Shown here one piece after another: positions 14,748 to 22,589 of a stretch of 37,252 bases of DNA (position 1 is its first letter; each line of letters opens with the position of its first letter). The position numbers and the translations under genes are program-made. The stretch is from assembly GCA_001769295.1 (NCBI GenBank), contig MEOR01000009.1, forward strand, positions 1 to 37,252. Reading direction: 5' to 3'. Below the pieces are notes generated by a model, which was given only the letters and a program-made list of their open reading frames with translations, had not been told where the DNA came from and ran no database searches. This stretch comes from Bacteroidetes bacterium GWF2_49_14. Its GTDB lineage: Bacteria; Bacteroidota; Bacteroidia; Bacteroidales; UBA12481.

Positions 14748-17700
14748 TTATTTTTTAACCCACAGTGTGGTTATTCTCTTCCATCCGGGTATGTCGGCAG
14801 CCATGGTGACACCACACAACTGATCCCGATTATCAGCGGAAAGGGCAGCAACTCCGCCCTCCACCGATGCACCTGTCAGACGGTATCCATTATTGGCAAA
14901 GGTCAGGCTCATTTTTTCATCCTGCACCAGATTGACCTGACCGGTAAGCTTAAGAGTCTCCGGGTCCCAATGTATATCACGGGTCTCAATTGTTCCCTGC
15001 ATAATGTGCCGGTCGGATGACAATAATTGCGGACGATCCGCCACTTGCCTGATTGATATCATCTTAGCTTCACCCGGCCTTAATTCAAGCCGGAGTGAAT
15101 CGGAGCCCTTGAATAGGCCAGCCAGACGGTTATCCCAGAATTCATAGGCATAATATTTTTGATCAGCTTCCAGGTCAAGGGCTCCGAAATAATCAGGAGA
15201 ATCAAACCGGATGGTTTTTATCGCCGGATGCTGATCATTGGGATTATAAACCACCATCTGATACCAGCCGGGCTGCACCCTGAAAACGAATATCTCCGGA
15301 TATTTTGAACTGAAAGCATCTACCGGTCGGGCCGAAATCCATGAATCCGGGTAGGGAAAGATCCTCGAAAGGTCGTGCACGAGCTCAGGCGACAGCCGGT
15401 CGAAACTGTTGGCCATCAGGAACCTGCCGCAGGTGGTGTACATAAGGGTCAGCAATTTCCTTACCCCGTCGCTTCCGGCCGGCTGGGCCTTCAGCAGGTT
15501 CTTGGCGTCCATGTCGTAGCTCACAACCTTCCGGTTCTTATACCAGCGCAGCGCCCCGCGGGAGATCATCAGGGGCGACATCCGGTCGGTATCCCCCCAG
15601 ATCCGCTGCGAGGATACGATCCCGAGCGTTATATCGGAACCATGGTCGAGGTTCCGCTCATCCAGGAAAGCCTCCGGCCCCAGCCCCGTGCGGGCCAGCT
15701 GGAAAACCGTCCGGTAGGCCGAAGCGGTGGTGGAATAGACATCTTCCATCCCTCCGAAGGCCGCCCAGCCGGTATACGGATAATCATACATAAGCCCTTT
15801 CACCCCACCGTCGTGCAGGTTTTTGTAAACCTCCCGCATGTGCGCCTGAAAGCCCGGATCGGTAAAATCGTAGCTGCCCTTCCCCTTTTTCATCCAGTCC
15901 TGATCCGGCACCGTGGCATCGGACCGGTTCCAGAGCATATGTTCAGGAAAAGCCTCCGCATAATCATCCGAACGGCGGCCGGTCTGGAAATAGGTGAGCG
16001 GAATTCCGCCCCGGTCAATAATCGCCTGTGCCCATTTTGCCGTGGTCTCATAGGGCTTCTTATAATGGCCGGGAGCCACATCCACGTTGCCGTCCGGCGG
16101 ATTGGCGAACTTTCCGGTACCGTACATCTGCCAGTGCTTCTCGTCCCACCAGCCCTGCTCGTTGTTCTCCTCATAGGCATCCGGAACCAGCCGGATCGAT
16201 ACCGGCACATACCGGAGGAACCCTGATTTAACCGCCCGGTCCATCTCGGCTACCGCGCCGGGCGCATCGTTCACAGCCGGTCCGTCGCCATACCCCTTGT
16301 GCTGGGCATACCACAGGCACACAGTTGGGAATGTATAATATTCAAGATCAATATTTTGAAAATCTTTAAGCACATCTCCATACTGTTCCAGCGCCTCAAA
16401 GGGATTATTATGTCCTACCGAAACATAAAACGCATCCTCCGGAAACCAGGATTTTCCCGGATCCACCCGCTTGCCCACCGGGTCCTGTGCATACAGGTTC
16501 ATCCTCAGGTTTTCCGGCTCTGAAACCGCCGCATCCACCGGCTTCGCCACCCCGCTGAGGCTCTCCTTTACGTTGCCTTCCGTCACGCTGACATCACACA
16601 CCACTGCATTGATCCCACCCTCATTCCGGATATGAATCTTCAGCGTATCCCCTGTGACCGCCCCGGCCGGCAGGTTAAACCGGATCTCCTCCGGAGCCTC
16701 GCCCGCTCCGTGCGACGGCAGTTTGCGGGGCTCCAGCAGCGTATGCAGCACCCCGTCTATGCCTTCCCAGGCCACCGACTGTTTCCGCGTATCTGCATCG
16801 TCGCTCCAGGCCAGGTTCAGCACATAATCTTTACCCATTTTTAACCCTGATATGCCGAGTACAACGGCCTCCTTATCGTACAAAATTTCATCGTATTTTT
16901 TTCCGTATCCGGTTTCCCAACGATACGGGTTGCCGCTCCGCACCCCAACCATTTCAACCGGTTCAACCGGTTCAACCGATTCAACATTAACCGCCTTCCC
17001 CGGGCGCACGCGGTGCGCCCCTACGGGAACATCCACGGGCGCCCGCCGGGACGCCCCTACGGGAACAATGTGTACGAATTTTTCAATTTCGGTATACGTG
17101 ATTCCCCCTGCAACTAATACCTCCCGGCGGTCCGGTTTTCCCCAGGTCAACAAAAAATTGTTCCGGCACTCCATCTCCGGCTTCTGGGTAACCCGCGTAT
17201 CCTCGCCCCCGCCGTTGCCGTCCAGCATGCGGAACCCGGGTGTAAGCTTCCGGCCGCCGTACAGCAGTCCGCCGGTCAGCACGCTGATCTCCCGGACCTG
17301 CATCACATCGGTGCCGGTATTCATGATCCCGCCGTCGATCACCACGAAATCCCTGCCCGGCAGCAATCCGAACCGCACCCCCAGCCCCGGCCTCCCCTCC
17401 ATCGAGCTGGTCACCGTCAGGTACTTCCCCGACTCCCCCCCATGCATGAAATCCGACAGGGAATGGTCGAAACTCCTGCCCGGCTCATTCGTCGAATCCT
17501 TATCGATCCTCAGATAGGCCTCACTCACCACCATTTTTTGGGGGAGACGCATGTATGCGTCCCTACGGGATCCGGTTCGCCAGATTTCATAAATCCCCTG
17601 CGCCGGTTTCACCACCACGCTCACGATTCCATTCGAAAAGATCCAGCGGGAAGTGCCGCCCACAAAGGTGATCGACTGATCCGTTGCCGTCCTGCAGCCT

Positions 17701-17750
17701 GACAAAAACATCAGGCACCCTGATACTAAAAGAATTAGAAATTTTTTCAT
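14748..17750 (-). CDS. Alpha-galactosidase-like (GH36/clan D-type) putative glycosidase lipoprotein
   Basis: 1000 residues; lipoprotein signal MKKFLILLVSGCLMFLSGC. An N-terminal supersandwich-like beta domain (about 25-230) is followed by an NPCBM-like module (VLNLAWSDDADTRKQSVAWE to VVCDVSVTEG). A TIM barrel from about 430 carries GVKGLMYDYPYTGW with Asp656 and FLDERNLDHGSD with Asp697/Glu698 as candidate catalytic acids. A C-terminal beta domain ends at TLWVKK. The barrel resembles clan GH-D, but the family is not certain. Three places in the coding sequence are repeat-derived and still in frame: about 17540-17570, 17001-17067 and 16951-16986. It is the first gene of the minus-strand glycan block. 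Confidence 0.72.
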   Translation of the reverse strand: MKKFLILLVSGCLMFLSGCRTATDQSITFVGGTSRWIFSNGIVSVVVKPAQGIYEIWRTGSRRDAYMRLPQKMVVSEAYLRIDKDSTNEPGRSFDHSLSDFMHGGESGKYLTVTSSMEGRPGLGVRFGLLPGRDFVVIDGGIMNTGTDVMQVREISVLTGGLLYGGRKLTPGFRMLDGNGGGEDTRVTQKPEMECRNNFLLTWGKPDRREVLVAGGITYTEIEKFVHIVPVGASRRAPVDVPVGAHRVRPGKAVNVESVEPVEPVEMVGVRSGNPYRWETGYGKKYDEILYDKEAVVLGISGLKMGKDYVLNLAWSDDADTRKQSVAWEGIDGVLHTLLEPRKLPSHGAGEAPEEIRFNLPAGAVTGDTLKIHIRNEGGINAVVCDVSVTEGNVKESLSGVAKPVDAAVSEPENLRMNLYAQDPVGKRVDPGKSWFPEDAFYVSVGHNNPFEALEQYGDVLKDFQNIDLEYYTFPTVCLWYAQHKGYGDGPAVNDAPGAVAEMDRAVKSGFLRYVPVSIRLVPDAYEENNEQGWWDEKHWQMYGTGKFANPPDGNVDVAPGHYKKPYETTAKWAQAIIDRGGIPLTYFQTGRRSDDYAEAFPEHMLWNRSDATVPDQDWMKKGKGSYDFTDPGFQAHMREVYKNLHDGGVKGLMYDYPYTGWAAFGGMEDVYSTTASAYRTVFQLARTGLGPEAFLDERNLDHGSDITLGIVSSQRIWGDTDRMSPLMISRGALRWYKNRKVVSYDMDAKNLLKAQPAGSDGVRKLLTLMYTTCGRFLMANSFDRLSPELVHDLSRIFPYPDSWISARPVDAFSSKYPEIFVFRVQPGWYQMVVYNPNDQHPAIKTIRFDSPDYFGALDLEADQKYYAYEFWDNRLAGLFKGSDSLRLELRPGEAKMISIRQVADRPQLLSSDRHIMQGTIETRDIHWDPETLKLTGQVNLVQDEKMSLTFANNGYRLTGASVEGGVAALSADNRDQLCGVTMAADIPGWKRITTLWVKK
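16951..16986. repeat. TTCAACCGG 9-nt array within glycosidase gene
   Basis: Three to four tandem units of TTCAACCGG/TTCAACCGA. Read on the minus strand they give a VESVEPVEPVEMV segment in the linker before the NPCBM-like module. The unit length is a multiple of three, so the frame is kept. Confidence 0.85.
17001..17067. repeat. Two hairpin repeats with CCCCTACGGGAACA tail, in frame in glycosidase gene
   Basis: Copies at 17001-17031 and 17036-17067 both start CGGGCGC and end CGCCCCTACGGGAACA. They translate as VPVGASRRAPVDVPVGAHRV, a low-complexity insert without family precedent in the glycosidase. A relative occurs in the same gene at 17540-17570, and a hairpin of similar design at 36776-36801. 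Confidence 0.85.
17540..17570. repeat. GAGACGCATGTATGCGTC hairpin inside glycosidase N-terminal domain
   Basis: The palindrome GACGCATGTATGCGTC with CCCTACGGGA beside it is read on the minus strand as RTGSRRDAYMRLPQKM. It lies about 60 residues into the protein, in what should be a beta-strand domain, and keeps the frame. Confidence 0.75.
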
Positions 17751-17814
17751 AAAACTGTAATATCTTTATACTTCAACCTAACCCTTACACCCGAATTTTG
17801 AAACATCCGATCCA

Positions 17815-17915
17815 CCTCACCCCCGTCCCCTCTCCCGCGTTCGCAAGCTCACGGGAGAGGGGTGCCCTCCGAGGGTAACCTGAACTATTGTCATCCCCGC
17901 GGAAGCGGGGACCGG
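17815..17915. repeat. Inverted repeat plus REP-like hairpin in divergent promoter region
   Basis: 17815-17870 holds an inverted repeat (CCCCTCTCCCG paired with CGGGAGAGGGG). 17888-17915 holds a CCCCGCGGAAGCGGGG hairpin of the family seen at 9602. Both lie in the 262-bp gap between the divergent glycosidase and esterase genes. The remainder of the gap is AT-rich near 17920-18000, with a TATCTTTA element at about 17985 that resembles a Bacteroidota -7 box one base off, upstream of the esterase gene. Confidence 0.75.
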
Positions 17916-18012
17916 ATCATCAAACAGCAACCCACCTCCGTGTTAAAACCCCTTAAAATAGCAATTCGCCGCCAAAAAATCCCCTATCTTTATTCACCTC
18001 AACCTCACCCCC

Positions 18013-18906
18013 ATGCCACACCCTCTTAAAATCTTATTCTCTTTTATCTTTCTTTCGCCTTTCGCCTTTTATCTTTCGCCTTCTTCATCCGCTCAACCCA
18101 CAAAGATTATAAGCCTTTGGCCCACTACAGTTCCCTCCGAATCCCACCCCAAATCCCCCGATGTGATCAGTACCGATCATGGCGGGAATGTTACCCGCGT
18201 TGCAGCCGTCACCGATCCTGTCCTGGAGGTTTTTGAGCCCTATGGCGGAAACTCCACCGGCGTTGGGGTTGTGGTTTGTCCAGGCGGCGGATACTCCATC
18301 CTGGCCATCGACCTCGAAGGTTACGAGGTGGCCAGCTGGCTGAACAGCCTCGGGATCACCGCGTTTGTCCTTCACTACCGCGTTCCCGGCAATCCGGCCG
18401 GCGCCCTGATGGATGCGCAGCGGGCATTGCGGGTGGTAAGAAATGAATACTGCAACCGCGCCCCCTACCTGAAAAAGATCGGGATCATGGGATTCTCGGC
18501 CGGCGGTAGTCTGTCGGCCAGAACCAGCACGCGCTATCGGGATAAAACATACGAACCGGTCGACGAGGCCGATAACTTCTCTGCCCGGCCCGATTTTACA
18601 ATGCTCATCTATCCGGCCTACCTCGATCAGGGGCCCGATCGAAGCCTGACACCAGAGTTAAAGGTAGATGCCCGGACACCCCCGATGTTTCTCTTTGAAA
18701 CCGCGGATGATCCCTATGGTAACAGCGCTCTGGTGATGGCCGGTGCCCTGCGCGATGCCAAAGTGCCGGTCGAGCTTCATTTCCTCCCCAAAGGCGGTCA
18801 TGGCTACGGCGTTCGCCCGGGCAACCCGGCTGCCGAAACCTGGCCCGACCTGGCCGGGAAATGGCTGAACCAGTTTGTCACCGGCCAAACTCAACCGTAT
18901 CCTTGA
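18013..18906 (+). CDS. Acetyl-xylan-esterase-like alpha/beta hydrolase, exported
   Basis: 297 residues. Signal peptide to about 28 (ending SSSA), then the small alpha/beta-hydrolase type seen in BD-FAE/endo-xylanase-B-associated esterases: VVVCPGGGYSILAIDLEGYE (oxyanion region), YRVPGNPAGALMDAQRALRV, nucleophile Ser162 in GFSAGGSL, acid in ETADDPYGN, and His in GGHGYGVR. Members deacetylate xylan or other O-acetylated carbohydrates or release feruloyl groups. The signal peptide contains a TTTCGCC array (18050-18083) read as LSPFAFYLSPSSS. A likely promoter of the downstream glycyl radical enzyme begins 36 bp after the stop, so the two need not be one operon. Confidence 0.9.
   Translation: MPHPLKILFSFIFLSPFAFYLSPSSSAQPTKIISLWPTTVPSESHPKSPDVISTDHGGNVTRVAAVTDPVLEVFEPYGGNSTGVGVVVCPGGGYSILAIDLEGYEVASWLNSLGITAFVLHYRVPGNPAGALMDAQRALRVVRNEYCNRAPYLKKIGIMGFSAGGSLSARTSTRYRDKTYEPVDEADNFSARPDFTMLIYPAYLDQGPDRSLTPELKVDARTPPMFLFETADDPYGNSALVMAGALRDAKVPVELHFLPKGGHGYGVRPGNPAAETWPDLAGKWLNQFVTGQTQPYP
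18050..18083. repeat. TTTCGCC heptamer array in esterase signal peptide
   Basis: Units CTTTCGC, CTTTCGC, CTTTTAT, CTTTCGC. The array forms the h-region and end of the signal peptide, with a 7-residue period (LSPFAFY/LSPSSSA). Confidence 0.75.
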
Positions 18907-18942
18907 ATACCTGAGAAAATAGTCAGACACAGAAAATCGGGG

Positions 18943-18950
18943 TATATTTG
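18943..18950 (+). promoter_or_regulatory. Predicted -7 element TATATTTG for glycyl radical enzyme
   Basis: An exact match to the Bacteroidota -7 consensus TAnnTTTG in the 248-bp gap upstream of the glycyl radical enzyme. No good -33 TTTG is seen at the usual spacing. It would give a leader of nearly 200 nt that contains the inverted repeat at 18993-19070. Confidence 0.4.
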
Positions 18951-18992
18951 GTATCGGGTTTCAGGTATCAGTTGTTGGGTACGGGGCTCTTC

Positions 18993-19070
18993 GATGTCAT
19001 CCAAACGAAAGTCGGGATCTCCTGCCAAATGCTCCGAGGCTGGGGATCCCGACCTTCGCCGGGATGACAG
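18993..19070. repeat. Inverted pair of GATGTCATCC...GGGATGACAG repeats
   Basis: The left arm begins GATGTCATCCAAACGAAAGT and the right arm ends CGACCTTCGCCGGGATGACA. The same family is at 34225-34304, with core CCCGGCGAAGGCCGGG. It lies in the predicted leader of the glycyl radical enzyme and could fold into a large stem. Confidence 0.8.
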
Positions 19071-19109
19071 TTCCGGCGCCCTATAACCCAAACCTCCTAC
19101 CTCATACCC

Positions 19110-19145
19110 AATCACCACATCAACAAATCAACAAATCAGCAAATC
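19110..19145. repeat. ATCAACAA short tandem repeat before glycyl radical enzyme
   Basis: Degenerate 8-nt units ATCAACAA/ATCAGCAA immediately upstream of the start codon. The CATCATCA arrays at 28791-28830 and 36124-36158 are similar. No Shine-Dalgarno is seen; the AT-rich run may help initiation. Confidence 0.65.
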
Positions 19146-19154
19146 TTTTATCCC

Positions 19155-21623
19155 ATGACCCCCAGAGAAATAACCTCCATCCCCTCCACCGAACACTCCT
19201 CGTTCCTCAAGTCCCGCTACCTCAGCGCGCCGCTCATGGTGGATATCGAATATATCCGCCTGCTGACTGATTCCCATAGGAAGACCGACGGCATGGAGGT
19301 TCAGGAGCGCCGGGCGCTGAACCACGCCCACGCCCTGGAAAACATCACCCCGGTGATCCACCCGAACGACCGGCTGGCCGGGAACAAAACCCGCTACATC
19401 CGCGGCGCCATCCCCTATGCCAATTACGCAGCGGAACCGTTCCTGCGCGAGATGCGCAAACAGGAACAGGATGCCCAGGCCAAACATGCTGAAACCGGTC
19501 AGGGCGGCGGCGTGGCCCGCGTGATGCAGGAGGCTGCCGAGAAGGGGCTCCGCGTGATATCGGGGAAATTCCTGATCAGCGAACCGGACCTGCAGGATTT
19601 CCGGGGAATCTGCGAATACTGGGAGGATAAATGCTTTATGGCACAGGGCGACAAGCTATGGAAAACACATTTCAGTGAGGCCGGATTCATTGAAAACGGC
19701 TGGAAAATCGGGCTATATACCGCACCGCATGAACCCTGTCCGGAAGGCAGGCTGATCCTCGACTTCGATACCGCCATCCGGAAAGGGTATCAGTCTATCA
19801 TTCACGATATTGAAAAGCGGATCCGTGATTTTCAACCCGAAAATATTGTCGAAGCGGGCAAGCTGCATTTCTGGCGGAGCGCCATCACGGTCCTCAAAGG
19901 CGCCATCGGATTTGCAAAAAACTATGCGGAGGAAGCCGGCCGGCTCGCCCTCACCGAGCCTGATCCCGTAAGAAAGCATGAGCTGCTGCAGCTGGCCGAC
20001 ATTTGCGGCCGCGTACCGATGGAGCCGCCGCGGAATTTCCGCGAAGCCGTCCAGTCCTTCTGGTTCACCTACCTGCTCGGACATATGGAGGGTTCCCACC
20101 TGGGGTATTCGCCCGGAAAGCTCGACCGCATCCTGTTCCCCTGGTTCAAGTCCGATGTAAAAACAAACTTTACCGAAGCGGTCTCCCTGTTCGAGGAACT
20201 GTTTGTAAAAATGACCCAGATCGAATACATCGCCAGCCTCAGCTGGCAGGGACTGGGCCACGGAAACCTCTATCAGAACCTGATCCTGGGAGGCACCGAT
20301 GAACACGGAAACCCCGCCGCCAACGAGATTTCCCGCGCCATCCTGCAGGCCCAGATCAACATGCAGATGACCCAGCCTACCCTGTCGGTCTGGTATGATG
20401 ACCGGCTCGATGACCAGTTCCTGATGAAAGCCGCCGAATGCGTAAAAACCGGCGTCGGGTATCCGGCATTTTTCAACCAGAAAACCTATGAGCAGCACGA
20501 ACTAAAAACCAGCGGACTGCCCATCGAAGTGATCCGCAAGCACTGCGCCATGGGCGGATGCACAGAGCCCACCCTGCAGGGCATGTCGTACGGCATCGTC
20601 CAGGCGGGCTTCGTAAACCACGGCAAAATCATCGACCTGGTGATGAACGGCGGCAAGGATCCGGTCACCGGCATCCGCATGTTCGACGAGCGCCGTCTCA
20701 AAACTTTTGAAGAGATCCGTCAATATTACCTCGATAGTATGCACAGCGCTGTCCGTAACTGGCAGCAATACTGGAACTTCGTGATGCTGGCCCACCGCGA
20801 TACCGTGCCGCTCATCTTCTGCAGCGTATTCGTGCAGGACTGTATCGGCCGGGGAAAAAACATGGACGATGGTGGCGCAATCCTGAACCAGTCCGTCACG
20901 ACTCTCTCATCGGGCATGGTCAACGTGGCCAACTCGCTGGCGGTGATCAAAAAGCTCTGCTTCGAGGACCAGGCCTGCACTTTCGACGAGCTGCGCTATG
21001 CCGTGCAGGACAACTGGCAGGGATTCGAGGGGCTGCGCAGAAAGGCGCTCTCGGTTCCGCACTGGGGCAACGATGAGGAATATGTCGACTCGATATTCCT
21101 CGACCTCTTCAACGAATACTGCACGTGGGTAAGGGGCCAGAACAACTATCTGGGCAAGCCCTACGATCCTTCGATGCTCGCAATCTCCACCCCGGTGCCC
21201 TTCGGCAAGGTCTGCGAGGCTTTTCCGGATGGACGGCTGAAGGGCGAGCCGCTGGCCGACGGGGTCACCTCACCCTTTCCCGGATCCGATAAACACGGCC
21301 CAACCGCCGTGATCCGCTCTTCCTCGAAGGTCGACCATACCCAGATCCGCGGCGGGCTGCTGAACCTGAAGTTCCATCCCTCTGCCCTCAGCGGTGAGTC
21401 CGGATCCAGAAACCTGCTGGCCCTGATCAAGACCTATTTCGAGAATCCCGGCTTTCATGTCCAGTTCAACGTGGTGGACTCCAACATGCTGCGCGATGCG
21501 CAGGAGCATCCGGAGAACTACCGCGACCTGGTTGTGCGGGTGGCCGGATTCTCCGCCTATTGGGTGGAGATGAGCAAGGCCCTTCAGGATCAGGTCATTT
21601 GCCGAACGGAACACCTGCTGTAG
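19155..21623 (+). CDS. Glycyl radical enzyme with C-x-E active site, substrate unknown
   Basis: 822 residues covering the whole PFL-like domain plus C-terminal glycine-radical domain. Thiyl-radical Cys469 is in HCAMGGCTEP with Glu471 two residues on, the C-x-E arrangement of diol dehydratases, choline lyase and related eliminases and decarboxylases. It lacks the Cys-Cys pair of pyruvate formate-lyase. The radical glycine is Gly798 in RVAGFSAYWVEM. It is oxygen-sensitive, anaerobic and probably cytosolic, since there is no signal. The activase gene starts 1 bp after its stop. The pocket-defining sequence does not let me name a substrate; propanediol, hydroxyproline, sulfonate or arylacetate types are all open. 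No microcompartment or aldehyde dehydrogenase genes are adjacent. Confidence 0.93.
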   Translation: MTPREITSIPSTEHSSFLKSRYLSAPLMVDIEYIRLLTDSHRKTDGMEVQERRALNHAHALENITPVIHPNDRLAGNKTRYIRGAIPYANYAAEPFLREMRKQEQDAQAKHAETGQGGGVARVMQEAAEKGLRVISGKFLISEPDLQDFRGICEYWEDKCFMAQGDKLWKTHFSEAGFIENGWKIGLYTAPHEPCPEGRLILDFDTAIRKGYQSIIHDIEKRIRDFQPENIVEAGKLHFWRSAITVLKGAIGFAKNYAEEAGRLALTEPDPVRKHELLQLADICGRVPMEPPRNFREAVQSFWFTYLLGHMEGSHLGYSPGKLDRILFPWFKSDVKTNFTEAVSLFEELFVKMTQIEYIASLSWQGLGHGNLYQNLILGGTDEHGNPAANEISRAILQAQINMQMTQPTLSVWYDDRLDDQFLMKAAECVKTGVGYPAFFNQKTYEQHELKTSGLPIEVIRKHCAMGGCTEPTLQGMSYGIVQAGFVNHGKIIDLVMNGGKDPVTGIRMFDERRLKTFEEIRQYYLDSMHSAVRNWQQYWNFVMLAHRDTVPLIFCSVFVQDCIGRGKNMDDGGAILNQSVTTLSSGMVNVANSLAVIKKLCFEDQACTFDELRYAVQDNWQGFEGLRRKALSVPHWGNDEEYVDSIFLDLFNEYCTWVRGQNNYLGKPYDPSMLAISTPVPFGKVCEAFPDGRLKGEPLADGVTSPFPGSDKHGPTAVIRSSSKVDHTQIRGGLLNLKFHPSALSGESGSRNLLALIKTYFENPGFHVQFNVVDSNMLRDAQEHPENYRDLVVRVAGFSAYWVEMSKALQDQVICRTEHLL

Positions 21624-21624
21624 G

Positions 21625-22530
21625 ATGTCGCAGGGCACACTTTTCGATATCCAGCATTTCGGGGTCCACGACGGGCCCGGCATCCGCACATTGGTGTTCA
21701 TGAAAGGGTGCCCCCTCCGCTGCAGCTGGTGCTGCAACCCCGAGTCGCACTCCGCAATGCCGCAGGTACGGTATATCCGTTTCCGCTGCAAAGCCTGCCA
21801 CCGATGCACCGAAGCCTGCACCCGGGGAGCAATAACCCCTATAAATGGTTCTGTATTAATTAATTATGATAAATGCAGGGCCTGTACCTCCCGAACCTGC
21901 CTTGATGTCTGCTATCACGAAGCCCTCAATCTTACTGGATATTCGCTGGACGCAAAGGAACTACTGACCATCGTATCCAAGGACCTGGTCTTTTACCGGA
22001 ACTCCGGCGGCGGGGTCACCTTCACCGGCGGGGAACCTCTATCGCAGCCAGATTTCCTCCTGGAATCCCTCCGGCTCTGCCAGGATGCCGGCATCCACAC
22101 CGCCATCGAAACCTGCGGATATGGCAATCCGGACTCGGTAAAGGCCATAAGCCCCCATACCGATCTCTTCCTCTTTGACATTAAAATCATTAACCCCGAT
22201 ATACACCTCAGGCACACCGGCCAATCCAACGACGTTATAATCAGAAACCTGGATTATCTGGCTAAAGAACATAAGCACATCATTCTTCGATTTCCCCTCA
22301 TATCCGGCATCACCGATACCGAAGAGAACATCGGAGAAATCATCGGATTAATGAAAAAACTGAATCTGCAGGAGATCCAGCTTGAGCCGTATCACACCCT
22401 GGGAGAGTCGAAATATGAGGAGTTCGGGGTGCTGCATACTGAGAATCTCATACCCGAAATCCTTAACTACCCGGTTGAAACCGTTATCGAGCGTTTCCAT
22501 GCTGCCGGGATTGCCTGCGAGGTGGCATAG
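21625..22530 (+). CDS. Glycyl-radical-enzyme activating enzyme, radical SAM
   Basis: 301 residues. The N-terminal IQHFGVHDGPGIRTLVFMKG leads to the radical-SAM cluster motif CPLRCSWC (C-x3-C-x2-C). A ferredoxin-like insert follows with two more cluster sets: CKACHRCTEAC and CRACTSRTCLDVC. Then come FTGGEPLSQPDFL for S-adenosylmethionine and a C-terminal barrel ending GIACEVA. It uses SAM and an iron-sulfur cluster to abstract hydrogen from Gly798 of the partner encoded 1 bp upstream. The three-cluster layout is usual for activases of non-PFL glycyl radical enzymes and absent from the PFL activase itself, which agrees with the C-x-E active site of the partner. Confidence 0.95.
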   Translation: MSQGTLFDIQHFGVHDGPGIRTLVFMKGCPLRCSWCCNPESHSAMPQVRYIRFRCKACHRCTEACTRGAITPINGSVLINYDKCRACTSRTCLDVCYHEALNLTGYSLDAKELLTIVSKDLVFYRNSGGGVTFTGGEPLSQPDFLLESLRLCQDAGIHTAIETCGYGNPDSVKAISPHTDLFLFDIKIINPDIHLRHTGQSNDVIIRNLDYLAKEHKHIILRFPLISGITDTEENIGEIIGLMKKLNLQEIQLEPYHTLGESKYEEFGVLHTENLIPEILNYPVETVIERFHAAGIACEVA

Positions 22531-22534
22531 ATGC

Positions 22535-22589
22535 GATCCGCCGTCTGCGGTCTGCGGTCATCCGTCATCGGTCCTCCGTCATCCGTCTA
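22535..22589. repeat. CCGTCAT/CCGTCTG heptamer array filling a convergent gap
   Basis: About seven units (CCGTCTG, CGGTCTG, CGGTCAT, CCGTCAT, CGGTCCT, CCGTCAT, CCGTCTA). It fills the 56-bp space between convergent genes, and its last unit contains the TAG stop of the DUF6067 gene. A related array is at 34101-34130. Confidence 0.88.

Noticed and set aside
15375-16226. 283-codon plus-strand frame opposite the alpha-galactosidase-like gene
   Set aside because: Antisense shadow with Pro/Arg-rich, unstructured translation.
1862-17750. Classical polysaccharide utilisation locus
   Set aside because: No SusD gene or hybrid regulator is present; the receptor pairs with DUF4249 instead.
19713-20498. 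261-codon minus-strand frame opposite the glycyl radical enzyme
   Set aside because: Antisense shadow; the plus strand has catalytic motifs.
19155-22530. Pyruvate formate-lyase and its activase
   Set aside because: The enzyme has a single Cys with a C-x-E motif and no Cys-Cys pair, and the activase has the extra ferredoxin-like clusters.
19155-22530. Microcompartment-encapsulated glycyl radical enzyme
   Set aside because: No shell-protein genes are in the window, and the enzyme has no obvious N-terminal targeting extension.
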